Of a stretch of 64,000 bases of DNA, positions 51,335 to 58,586 are shown one piece after another. The notes beneath the pieces were generated by a model. It worked only from the letters and a program-made list of their open reading frames with translations, had not been told where the DNA came from and did no database searches. The translations under genes and the position numbers were made by a program. Origin of the DNA: Cohaesibacter haloalkalitolerans. GTDB taxonomy: Bacteria > Pseudomonadota > Alphaproteobacteria > Rhizobiales > Cohaesibacteraceae. Within the stretch, counting starts at the first letter, position 1; each line of letters opens with the position of its first letter. Where the stretch lies: NCBI RefSeq assembly GCF_003574655.1, contig NZ_QNUM01000006.1, positions 248,001 through 312,000 on the forward strand, in the 5' to 3' direction.

Positions 51335-52279
51335 ATGAAAAGCATCTTTCCTGAACCCGTCGTGATCGAGGCCGAGGTCTTCACGGAATTGCCCACCGAT
51401 CTCCGCCGTCCCGGAGTTCCCTCTTATTGGGCTTCCCGGAACAAGCGGGGGGCGACAGTGGACAGCTTCATTGAGGGGCCTTCCTTTGATCGGGCTGGCA
51501 ATCTGTGGTTCGTCGACATCCCGTTCGGACGTATCTTTCGTGCCGATCCGTCCGGGGCTGTCACCCAGATGGCTGAATTCGACGGGCAACCCAACGGTCT
51601 GAAGATCCACAGGGATGGCCGGATATTCATTGCCGACTATCAGAACGGCATTCTCAATCTGGACCCGGAAACCGGGGTCGTTACAACCGCGCTGAAAGAC
51701 TGCGATACGGAAGGCTTCAAGGGCTGCAATGATCTGCATTTTGGCAGGGATGGGGCGCTTTACTTTACCGATCAGGGCCAGACCGGCCTTCAGGATCCCA
51801 CTGGCAGGGTCTACCGCTGGATCCCGGGGACCGACACGCTGACCTGCCTGATTGACAAGGTCCCCAGTCCAAACGGTTTGGTGCTCGATCAGAATGAGCA
51901 CACGCTCTATCTGGCGGTGACCCGTGCCAATGCAGTCTGGCGACTGCCCCTGTCTCCAAGCGGTCGGGTCAACAAGGCAGGCCTGTTTCTTCAGTTCAAT
52001 GGTGGGCGAGCCGGACCGGATGGCCTGGCGTTGACGGCACAGAATGGTGTTGTCGTTTGCCAGACCGGTCTGGGGCTGGTCTGGGTGCATGATTCGCTTG
52101 GCCGTCCGGTCGCCGTTGTCCACTCACCACGGGGGTTGGGCACGACAAACTGTGCTTTTGGCGGGCCGGGCAACCGCTCCCTCTTCATCACCGAATCGGA
52201 TTCTGGGAGTATCCTGCGTGCCGATTTCCCTGAAGAACTAGGGATCTCTGGTGAACCGATGTTCGCCCATACCGACTAG
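51335..52279 (+). CDS. SMP-30/gluconolactonase family protein
   Basis: Six-bladed beta-propeller hydrolase of 314 aa, predicted to open a sugar-acid or dicarboxylic lactone in the cytosol. Divalent-metal residues are visible: FIEGPSFDRAGNLWFVD (Glu48), CNDLHFGRDGALYFTD (Asn near 131) and SPNGLVLD (Asn near 180), with a late GPDGLAL. No signal peptide is present. It is the last gene of the LysR-controlled operon and converges on the GntR gene. With the amidohydrolase at 46472 it gives the pathway two candidate lactonases. Confidence 0.9.
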   Translation: MKSIFPEPVVIEAEVFTELPTDLRRPGVPSYWASRNKRGATVDSFIEGPSFDRAGNLWFVDIPFGRIFRADPSGAVTQMAEFDGQPNGLKIHRDGRIFIADYQNGILNLDPETGVVTTALKDCDTEGFKGCNDLHFGRDGALYFTDQGQTGLQDPTGRVYRWIPGTDTLTCLIDKVPSPNGLVLDQNEHTLYLAVTRANAVWRLPLSPSGRVNKAGLFLQFNGGRAGPDGLALTAQNGVVVCQTGLGLVWVHDSLGRPVAVVHSPRGLGTTNCAFGGPGNRSLFITESDSGSILRADFPEELGISGEPMFAHTD

Positions 52280-52336
52280 CAGAGCCAGAGCACTCTCCTG
52301 CGCACATCGGTCAGGCGAACGACGTTTGTCAGTGGC

Positions 52337-53002
52337 TCAGACGCTGGAGAGTGTTTTCAACAGACTGATGCGCTGCATGCGTCCGCGCCTGACATGGCGT
52401 CGGGCGGCATCTTCGGCAGCGGTCGTGTTTCCATCCTCGATCGCCTGATAGATCTCTTCATGGTCCTTGAGCGACCAGGTGTTGTAGTCATATCGCCCTT
52501 GCGTTGTACCGCGGATCATGCCCGCGGAGACCAGAAGGATCTCGGCACTGCGCAGCAGATAGCGATTGCTGGCGATTTTGTATACACAACGATGGAAACG
52601 GTCATTGATATCGAGGAAATCAGTCTCATCGGTCGCTCCGCGGCGCTGTTCGTCCAGAATGCCGCGCAATTCGATCAGATCCTTCGTGGTTGCCTTCTTG
52701 GCTGACAGCTTGGCGGCAAGGCATTCAACGGCCTCGCGCATGTCATAAATCTCTTCGGCTCGTTCGATATCGATCGGCGCGACGATAATGCGTCCGCTTT
52801 CCACCGTTGTCAGAAATCCCTCGTTCAGAAGGCGACGAATGGCCTCGCGAGCAGGGGTGCGGCTGACCTGAAAGCGATCACATATCTCGGCTTCACTGAT
52901 GCGCTGGCCGGAAACAAAAGCACCATCACGCAGCAACTCTCGCACTTTTGCATACACTTGATCGCTCAGCGGTAGGTCTGTCAATTCCTGCTCTGATTGC
53001 AT
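52337..53002 (-). CDS. GntR-family regulator with FCD domain, second RraA/Tct module
   Basis: Regulator of 221 aa. The winged HTH spans about residues 10-75 (SGQRISEAEICDRFQVSRTPAREAI) and the FCD domain about 85-210, with metal-binding positions in DINDRFHRCVY and DHEEIYQAI. It is divergent from the second 2-hydroxyacid dehydrogenase gene and probably represses it in the absence of inducer. The 125-bp divergent gap contains GTATAC (53099-53104) and a dyad overlapping the dehydrogenase start codon, both candidate operators. Confidence 0.92.
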   Translation of the reverse strand: MQSEQELTDLPLSDQVYAKVRELLRDGAFVSGQRISEAEICDRFQVSRTPAREAIRRLLNEGFLTTVESGRIIVAPIDIERAEEIYDMREAVECLAAKLSAKKATTKDLIELRGILDEQRRGATDETDFLDINDRFHRCVYKIASNRYLLRSAEILLVSAGMIRGTTQGRYDYNTWSLKDHEEIYQAIEDGNTTAAEDAARRHVRRGRMQRISLLKTLSSV

Positions 53003-53096
53003 GCGTAAAAAACTCCCACGAATTCAACTGGATAAAAGATATACCCTTTCATCTGCAGATTGTAAATGTATTTTATGTTTGACTTTTATCCTAATA

Positions 53097-53135
53097 ATGT
53101 ATACGAAAAATACAAAGAATACCAAAAATGGATAC
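53097..53135. promoter_or_regulatory. Candidate GntR operator region upstream of the 53128 gene
   Basis: ATGTATAC near 53097-53104 and the imperfect dyad ATACC-AAAAAT-GGATAC (53119-53135), which covers the start codon at 53128. The second element resembles the palindrome at 37078-37094. Occupation would block initiation. The assignment is inference. Confidence 0.4.
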
Positions 53136-54147
53136 GGAATCGATGAGCGCTGAAAAGCAAAAAATTCTGGTCACGCGCAGCCGCATTGATAGCTCCGCTG
53201 TGGACCTGCTCAGTGAAAACGGCTTCGAATGCATCTTCTCGCCGCCTTACGCCAAGCCGGAAGAAGTCATTGAGACAGCCAAAAGCAACAATGTTTGTGC
53301 CATTATGGTCTCCCAGGGCAAGATCACCGACGCCGTCATCCGGGCGTCCGGCAATGTCAAGGTGATTGCCAAGCACGGCAGCGGGGTGAACAACATCAAT
53401 ATCGCCGCCGCCGAAAAGCTCGGTATTCCTGTATACAGGGCAGCCGGCGCCAACGCCCGAGCCGTGGCCGAGCACGCCATTGCCCTCATCCTGTCCCTGC
53501 GCAAATCCCTGCCCTATCTCTCCGATGCGACCAGAGGCGGCAATTGGCTCAAGGGGTCCTTTATCGGCAAGGATTTCGGCGGCACCAAACTGGGTCTCAT
53601 CGGCTTTGGTGCCATTGGCCGCGAAGTGGCCAGCATGGCCATGGGGCTGGGCATGGAAGTCTCCGCATTCGATCCGGCGCTTCTGGCCAATGGTGGGGCG
53701 TCCTGTCCAGAAGGGGTAACGGCCGTTGCCGACATGGACGACATCATCTGCAACTGCGACGTGATTTCCCTGCATTGCCCACTGGTTCCTGCAACCAGGC
53801 ATCTGGTGAACAGCGAATTCCTCAAGAAGATGCAGCCTCATGCGGCCATCGTGAACACCGCCCGGGGTGGCATGATCGACGAGGATGCTCTGGCTGATGC
53901 ACTGGCAAGCGGCGAGATCGCCGGAGCCGGCGTGGACAGCTTCGAACAGGAGCCGCCCGCTGCCGACGCCAAGCTTTTCAAGGCTCCCAATCTGATTGTT
54001 ACGCCTCATGCTGCCGGCCTTACGCCAGGGGCGGAGCGCAACATGGCGACCATGGCGGCCCGTTTCATCATTGACCATCTTGAAGGTCGGGAAATAAATC
54101 CCGCCTTTCTGGCAACTTCCGCCGCGCTCGGCGGTCTGCAAGAATAG
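53128..54147 (+). CDS. D-isomer specific 2-hydroxyacid dehydrogenase (copy 2)
   Basis: NAD-dependent dehydrogenase of 339 aa, paralogous to the 41759 product. It has a complete Rossmann motif LIGFGAIGREVASMA, and catalytic residues in NTARGGMIDEDA (Arg), FEQEPPAADA (Glu) and TPHAAGLT (His). Both copies also share KHG(V/S)GV(D/N)NI(D/N) before the Rossmann domain. The start may be 53128 or 53143 (MSAEKQ), where GGAATCG gives a better ribosome site. It opens the GntR-controlled module, is followed after 8 bp by the RraA gene, and probably makes the 2-oxo acid that RraA cleaves. Confidence 0.9.
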   Translation: MDTESMSAEKQKILVTRSRIDSSAVDLLSENGFECIFSPPYAKPEEVIETAKSNNVCAIMVSQGKITDAVIRASGNVKVIAKHGSGVNNINIAAAEKLGIPVYRAAGANARAVAEHAIALILSLRKSLPYLSDATRGGNWLKGSFIGKDFGGTKLGLIGFGAIGREVASMAMGLGMEVSAFDPALLANGGASCPEGVTAVADMDDIICNCDVISLHCPLVPATRHLVNSEFLKKMQPHAAIVNTARGGMIDEDALADALASGEIAGAGVDSFEQEPPAADAKLFKAPNLIVTPHAAGLTPGAERNMATMAARFIIDHLEGREINPAFLATSAALGGLQE

Positions 54148-54155
54148 GAGTAAAC

Positions 54156-54833
54156 ATGGCTGAAGGTTTCAGAATCAAGGAAAGTTGGGACCGGGTTGAC
54201 CCGGACCTGATTGCCCGCGCTGCCAAACTGCCAGTGTCCAACATCAGCGACGTCATGAATCGCCACACAGGGGCCCCTGCAAGTATGCGCCCCCGGCATC
54301 GTCAAGGCGTTCTCGCTGGCCCCGCCCTCACCGTCAGTGTCCGTCCTGGAGACAATCTGATGCTACACAAGGCCCTCGTCATGGCCCAACCCGGCGATGT
54401 GATCGTCGTCGACGCCGGTGGTGCGCTCGACAACGCCATCATGGGTGAACTCATGCTGGCTCGTGGCGTGGTTTCCAAGATTGCCGGTGTAGCCATCTGG
54501 GGCGCCGTCCGCGATCTGGAGAGCATCAGCAAACAGGATGTGCCCGTCTTCTCCAGCGGTATCAGCCACCGTGGCCCATACAAGGACGGCCCGGGCGAAA
54601 TCGGCTTCCCCATCGCAATCGGCAACATGATGGTCAATCCCGGTGATCTCATCGTTGGTGACTGGGACGGACTTGTCTGTCTGCCAAAGGACAGCGCTGC
54701 AGCAATTCTCGACCGTGCTGACAAGAAGCACGCTGCCGAAGAACGTCAATATCAGACCACCATTGAAGGCAAATACAATGGTGATTGGATTGACAAGAAT
54801 CTCAAGGAGCTCGGGTGCGAATTCATCGCATAA
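54156..54833 (+). CDS. RraA-family aldolase/decarboxylase-like protein (copy 2)
   Basis: RraA-fold protein of 225 aa, roughly half identical to copy 1 by eye. The site residues are conserved in the same register: GELMLARG near residue 98, WGAVRD with Arg119-Asp120, and SHRGPYKDGPGEI near residue 139. The predicted role is retro-aldol cleavage of a 4-hydroxy-2-oxo acid or decarboxylation of oxaloacetate. It lies between the dehydrogenase and tctC genes exactly as in the first module. Confidence 0.88.
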   Translation: MAEGFRIKESWDRVDPDLIARAAKLPVSNISDVMNRHTGAPASMRPRHRQGVLAGPALTVSVRPGDNLMLHKALVMAQPGDVIVVDAGGALDNAIMGELMLARGVVSKIAGVAIWGAVRDLESISKQDVPVFSSGISHRGPYKDGPGEIGFPIAIGNMMVNPGDLIVGDWDGLVCLPKDSAAAILDRADKKHAAEERQYQTTIEGKYNGDWIDKNLKELGCEFIA

Positions 54834-54896
54834 CGCCTGAGCCATCACGAAAACCAGACGATAGTCATCGATACTCAATAGGGAGGAACCTAATCG

Positions 54897-55862
54897 ATGT
54901 TTTCCAAATCACTCAAAACGGCAGCTGTCTTTTCGGCGCTCGTAGTTGCTGCGATTCTGCCTGTGAAAGCTGCTGACTTTCCAACCCGCGGCATTGAATT
55001 TGTAGCCGGGTACGGCCCTGGTGGCGGACATGACACCATGCTGCGCTCCATGGCAAAGATCATCCGCGAAACCAAGCTTGTCGACGCGTCCATCAACGTT
55101 GTCAACAAACCCGGCGGCGGCGGAGCCACCTCGCTTGGCTACCTCAGCAGCCACGCGGGCGACGGCCACTATCTGATGGCAGCCACCTCGTCCTTCATCA
55201 CCACGCCTCTGACAGCAGATGTTGGCCTGAGCTACAAGGATTTTACGCCGATCGCTCGTCTGGGTATCGACCCGACCCTTCTCGTCGTGCCGTCTTCGTC
55301 CCCCATCAAGAGCCTTGACGACATCAAGAATGCCGGTCGTGTGCTCAACGTTGCCGGTGGTGGCCGTGGGCAGATCGAACATATCGCAACCATCATGGTC
55401 TCCGAGGCCATGGGCGTGAAACTGAACTTCATCCCGTTCCAGGGCGATGGTGAAGTGGCCAGTGCATTGCTTGGCGGTCAGGTCGATTTTGCCATGATCA
55501 ACCCGGGTGCCGTGTCAGAGTTCATCAAGAGCGGTCGCATGACGGCCATTGCCATTTCCACCGAAGAACGCGCCGAAATGTTCCCGGACGTGCCGACCTT
55601 CAAGGAAAAGGGCTATGACGTGGTTGCTTCGGTCTTCCGTGGTGTCGTTGCTGCCAAGGATATTCCCGCAGAAGCCAAGGCCTATCTGACCGATCTGGTT
55701 GAACGCCTGCAGGCAACGCCGGAATGGAAAACCCAGTATCTGCAGCCGAACGGGATCATTGCTGGTTATCTCGATGCCGATGCCTTTGCTGCCTATCTGG
55801 AGCAGACCAACAACATCTATCAAACCAACCTGTCCAATCTTGGTCTTCTCAAGAAGAACTGA
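54897..55862 (+). CDS. tctC: Tripartite tricarboxylate transporter substrate-binding protein (TctC, copy 2)
   Basis: Periplasmic receptor of 321 aa with a signal peptide ending PVKA near residue 25. Typical TctC blocks are GIEFVAGYGPGGGHDTMLR near residue 31, GGGGATSLGYL near residue 73 and FRGVVAAKDIP near residue 247. It is more distant from the two receptors of the first operon than they are from each other, for example GHDTMLRS instead of GTDVMARA, so its ligand probably differs. The ribosome site GGGAGGAA precedes it, and its stop overlaps the next start. Confidence 0.92.
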   Translation: MFSKSLKTAAVFSALVVAAILPVKAADFPTRGIEFVAGYGPGGGHDTMLRSMAKIIRETKLVDASINVVNKPGGGGATSLGYLSSHAGDGHYLMAATSSFITTPLTADVGLSYKDFTPIARLGIDPTLLVVPSSSPIKSLDDIKNAGRVLNVAGGGRGQIEHIATIMVSEAMGVKLNFIPFQGDGEVASALLGGQVDFAMINPGAVSEFIKSGRMTAIAISTEERAEMFPDVPTFKEKGYDVVASVFRGVVAAKDIPAEAKAYLTDLVERLQATPEWKTQYLQPNGIIAGYLDADAFAAYLEQTNNIYQTNLSNLGLLKKN

Positions 55863-56317
55863 TGAACACAATGAAAACAACAGAAATCATATTTCTGGCA
55901 ATACTGGCGGCTTTTGCCGCCAGTCTTTCGATCGGTTCGATCGATCTGAAATATGCCGACGAATTCTCATTCGGCCCGGGGTTCATCCCGATGAACGTGG
56001 GTATTCTGCTGCTGGCGTGCTGTGTCTTTCAGGCTCTGAAAAGCTTTCTCAAGGGCAGACAGGCCAATGCTGAGGATCAGGATCACGAAGGTGAGGCACC
56101 CAACATCGCAGGTCTCGTGATTACCACGGGGATCATCGTTGTTGGTATCGCCGCCATGGCTTTGGGATCTGTTCTGGCACCGATCTTCGCAATGATCGTG
56201 CTGTTGTCCTGGCGCGTAGCCAATCATCCCATCGCCAACTCGCTGTTTGTCGGGGCCGCTACCACGGCCGTCATCTATGTCATCTTTGCCGTTTGGCTGA
56301 ACCTGCCGGTCATCTGA
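55862..56317 (+). CDS. tctB: Tripartite tricarboxylate transporter small permease (TctB, copy 2)
   Basis: Small membrane subunit of 151 aa with four helices (IIFLAILAAFAASLSIG, FIPMNVGILLLACCVFQAL, GLVITTGIIVVGIAAMALGSVLA, and a C-terminal pair near FVGAATTAVIYVIFAVWL). The start at 55862 overlaps the tctC stop (TGATG), so no attenuator can fit here, unlike in copy 1. It is recognised by position, size and helix pattern. Confidence 0.85.
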   Translation: MNTMKTTEIIFLAILAAFAASLSIGSIDLKYADEFSFGPGFIPMNVGILLLACCVFQALKSFLKGRQANAEDQDHEGEAPNIAGLVITTGIIVVGIAAMALGSVLAPIFAMIVLLSWRVANHPIANSLFVGAATTAVIYVIFAVWLNLPVI

Positions 56318-56348
56318 GCCGCAGAAAACTATCCACGGGACGAAAAGC

Positions 56349-57863
56349 ATGCTGGATTCGTTATCTCATCTGATGCTGGCGTTCACTGACGTCGCTACGC
56401 CGGAAAACCTGCTGCTGATCTTTGTTGCAGGTCTGATCGGTACGCTCGTTGGCGCTCTGCCCGGTCTTGGGCCGTCAGCCGGTATCGCTCTGATGATGCC
56501 TCTCACCTTCGGGATGAACCCGATCTCGGGTCTGTCCTTGCTGACCGGGGTTTACATGGGCACCATGTATGGCGGACGTCTGACTGCCATTCTCATCAAT
56601 ACGCCAGGTGACGCGCCTGCCATTGTGACAGCCATGGAAGGCTATCCGATGATGCAGAAGGGGCAGGGCGGCCAGGCACTTGGCATCTCGGCCATCGCTT
56701 CCTTTGTCGGCGGCATCTTCGGCTTGCTGATGCTCATCTTTTTTGCGCCGATCATCGCCGAATATGCCATCTTCCTCGGGCCTCCCGAATATTTCATGCT
56801 GATGCTGCTTGGTCTGAGCATGATCATTGTGCTGGCTGGTTCCGATCCGTTGAAGGCGCTGATTGCCACTGCGGCCGGGGTTCTGCTGAGCACGATCGGC
56901 AGTGACTATGTCTCCGGCAACGTCCGCTTTGCGGTTGTGCCTGAACTCATCGAAGGGGTCGACTTTGTTGCCGTCATCATCGGCCTGTTCGGCATCGGTG
57001 AGGTCCTGGTCAATGTCGAGGAACGCATCCGTCTGAACATGGGTAAGCCCAAGTTCAAGTTCAGCGAATTTATCCCTGGCTGGGCTGAGCTGAGGCATAT
57101 CAGCTTCCCGACGCTGCGCGGCTCCGTGATCGGCACGGCCATCGGTGTGTTGCCCGGTGCAGGGGCGACCATCGCCACCTTCATTGCCTATATCACCGAG
57201 AAGAAACTCTCCCGCCAACCCGACAATTTTGGCAAGGGAGCCTCTGAAGGTCTGGCAAGCCCGGAAGCTGCCAACAATGCGGCAGTTCCCGGTTCGCTCA
57301 TTCCGCTGCTCACTCTTGGCATTCCCGGCTCTGGTGGCACCGCCATCATGCTCGGCGCCCTGATCATGTTCGGCCTCAACCCGGGCCCGATGCTGATGAT
57401 CCAGTCAGCCGATATCGTCTGGGGCACCATCGCCGGTCTGACAATCGCCAACCTGTTTCTGCTGGCATCCAACATTCTGCTCATTCCGGTTTTCGTGAAT
57501 GCCTTGAGACTGATCCAGAACCACCTCAACGCGATCGTCGTTGCCTTCTGTCTGGTGGGGGCATTCTCCATCAACTACGGCACCTTCGATGTCTGGATTA
57601 CCGCCATTTTCGGGATCATCGGCTACCTGATGAAACGGTCCAACTACCCGACCGGGCCATTCATTCTGGCTCTGGTTCTTGCGCCTCTGGCGGAAAACTA
57701 CCTGCGCCAGTCGATCATGTTGGGGCAGGGATCCTGGGGGATCTTTGTACAGAAGCCTCTGACCATGACCTTTACGATCCTGGTTCTGGGGGTGGTTGCC
57801 TTTGGCCTCGCCAAGGCTCCCTTCACCAGCTATCTCCGCAAAAAGCGTCTGCAAGCAGCCTGA
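56349..57863 (+). CDS. tctA: Tripartite tricarboxylate transporter large permease (TctA, copy 2)
   Basis: Large channel subunit of 504 aa. Motifs are GTLVGALPGLGPSAGIALMMP near residue 32, GVYMGTMYGGRLTAILINTPGD near residue 65, GVLPGAGATIATFIAY near residue 263 and TLGIPGSGGTAIMLGA near residue 322. It completes the second TctCBA system and ends the GntR-controlled operon. A strong terminator follows at 57918-57976. Confidence 0.95.
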   Translation: MLDSLSHLMLAFTDVATPENLLLIFVAGLIGTLVGALPGLGPSAGIALMMPLTFGMNPISGLSLLTGVYMGTMYGGRLTAILINTPGDAPAIVTAMEGYPMMQKGQGGQALGISAIASFVGGIFGLLMLIFFAPIIAEYAIFLGPPEYFMLMLLGLSMIIVLAGSDPLKALIATAAGVLLSTIGSDYVSGNVRFAVVPELIEGVDFVAVIIGLFGIGEVLVNVEERIRLNMGKPKFKFSEFIPGWAELRHISFPTLRGSVIGTAIGVLPGAGATIATFIAYITEKKLSRQPDNFGKGASEGLASPEAANNAAVPGSLIPLLTLGIPGSGGTAIMLGALIMFGLNPGPMLMIQSADIVWGTIAGLTIANLFLLASNILLIPVFVNALRLIQNHLNAIVVAFCLVGAFSINYGTFDVWITAIFGIIGYLMKRSNYPTGPFILALVLAPLAENYLRQSIMLGQGSWGIFVQKPLTMTFTILVLGVVAFGLAKAPFTSYLRKKRLQAA

Positions 57864-57917
57864 GCCAACTGCGCGCCTGTCCCCGCCAGGCGATCAAGGG
57901 TCATCTTGCTTGAAACT

Positions 57918-57975
57918 CCGGGCCCTGTCGGTAAAGGTCACCAAGGTGATCACCCGACAGGGCCCGGTTTGTTTT
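57918..57975 (+). terminator. Terminator after the second tctA
   Basis: A 14-bp perfect stem (CCGGGCCCTGTCGG, 57918-57931, with CCGACAGGGCCCGG, 57954-57967). The 22-nt interior can form its own GGTCACC/GGTGATC hairpin. The tail is TTTGTTTT. It ends the second Tct operon. Confidence 0.88.
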
Positions 57976-58276
57976 GGCAATGTGTGGGGTGTTGCGTTGC
58001 CCGTTGCACCATTTTCGGAATATGCTGTCGCGTCAGGCTTTGCCAAGGCCCCATTTCTCCATTTTTGCGGCCAAGGCGATCGATGCGCAGCCCAAACACC
58101 GTGGGCACTCCCGGCAACATTCATGCCGGGGAGAGCCCATTCCAGCAGAACAGGGTGATCGTGCCCCTCTACCAGCAGATCGACTGACGAGCGCGCGTCG
58201 TCTGCGGTATCAGCTGCTTCCCCACACTACTGAACCATCAGCTATTTGATGACTTGAGACGTAAAGATACTGCGTA

Positions 58277-58304
58277 AAATATATTCATCAAATCGAATAT
58301 ATTT
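58277..58304. promoter_or_regulatory. Perfect dyad 1 in the histidine-kinase leader
   Basis: AAATATATTC-ATCAAATC-GAATATATTT, perfect 10-bp arms with an 8-bp spacer, about 285 bp upstream of the kinase start. It is a candidate binding site for a dimeric regulator; identity unknown. Confidence 0.55.
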
Positions 58305-58427
58305 GTGCCGATATATAAGTGTTTACCGTCTTTGGCATTGTTAAGAGCCATTAGTAATTGTTTCGGCGAGGAAATCTTACTGTTTAAGAGCCCGGCAACA
58401 ATGTATTTTTATGATTTAAGAAAATAG

Positions 58428-58461
58428 TTTTCTTGAAAAATTTTCGATAATTTCAAGAAAA
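58428..58461. promoter_or_regulatory. Perfect dyad 2 in the histidine-kinase leader
   Basis: TTTTCTTGAAA (58428-58438) and TTTCAAGAAAA (58451-58461), perfect 11-bp arms with a 12-nt spacer. It could be an operator or a leader-RNA hairpin, about 125 bp before the kinase start. The sequence is different from dyad 1. Confidence 0.55.
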
Positions 58462-58586
58462 ATATATATTTAAAAATGATTTAAATTGACGGACGTGTAT
58501 AGATATTTCACGTATCGAGTTAATTGTTTTTTATGTACACAAGTATAGATTGTTGACGTCGATCAAACTTTCTGGGGTTAACGGCA

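Larger units (their letters stand above)
57864..58586. other. Long intergenic region with terminator and AT-rich kinase leader
   Basis: A 723-bp gap. The first third holds the tctA terminator. From about 58240 the sequence becomes strikingly AT-rich up to the kinase start and contains two perfect dyads (58277-58304, 58428-58461) and a 9-bp direct repeat TTAAGAGCC (58341-58349 and 58384-58392). No convincing gene is seen; short open frames at 57900-58250 lack ribosome sites and recognisable products. Confidence 0.6.

Noticed and set aside
57870-58250. Short overlapping frames downstream of the second tctA
   Set aside because: They run through the tctA terminator hairpin and have no ribosome site or recognisable product.
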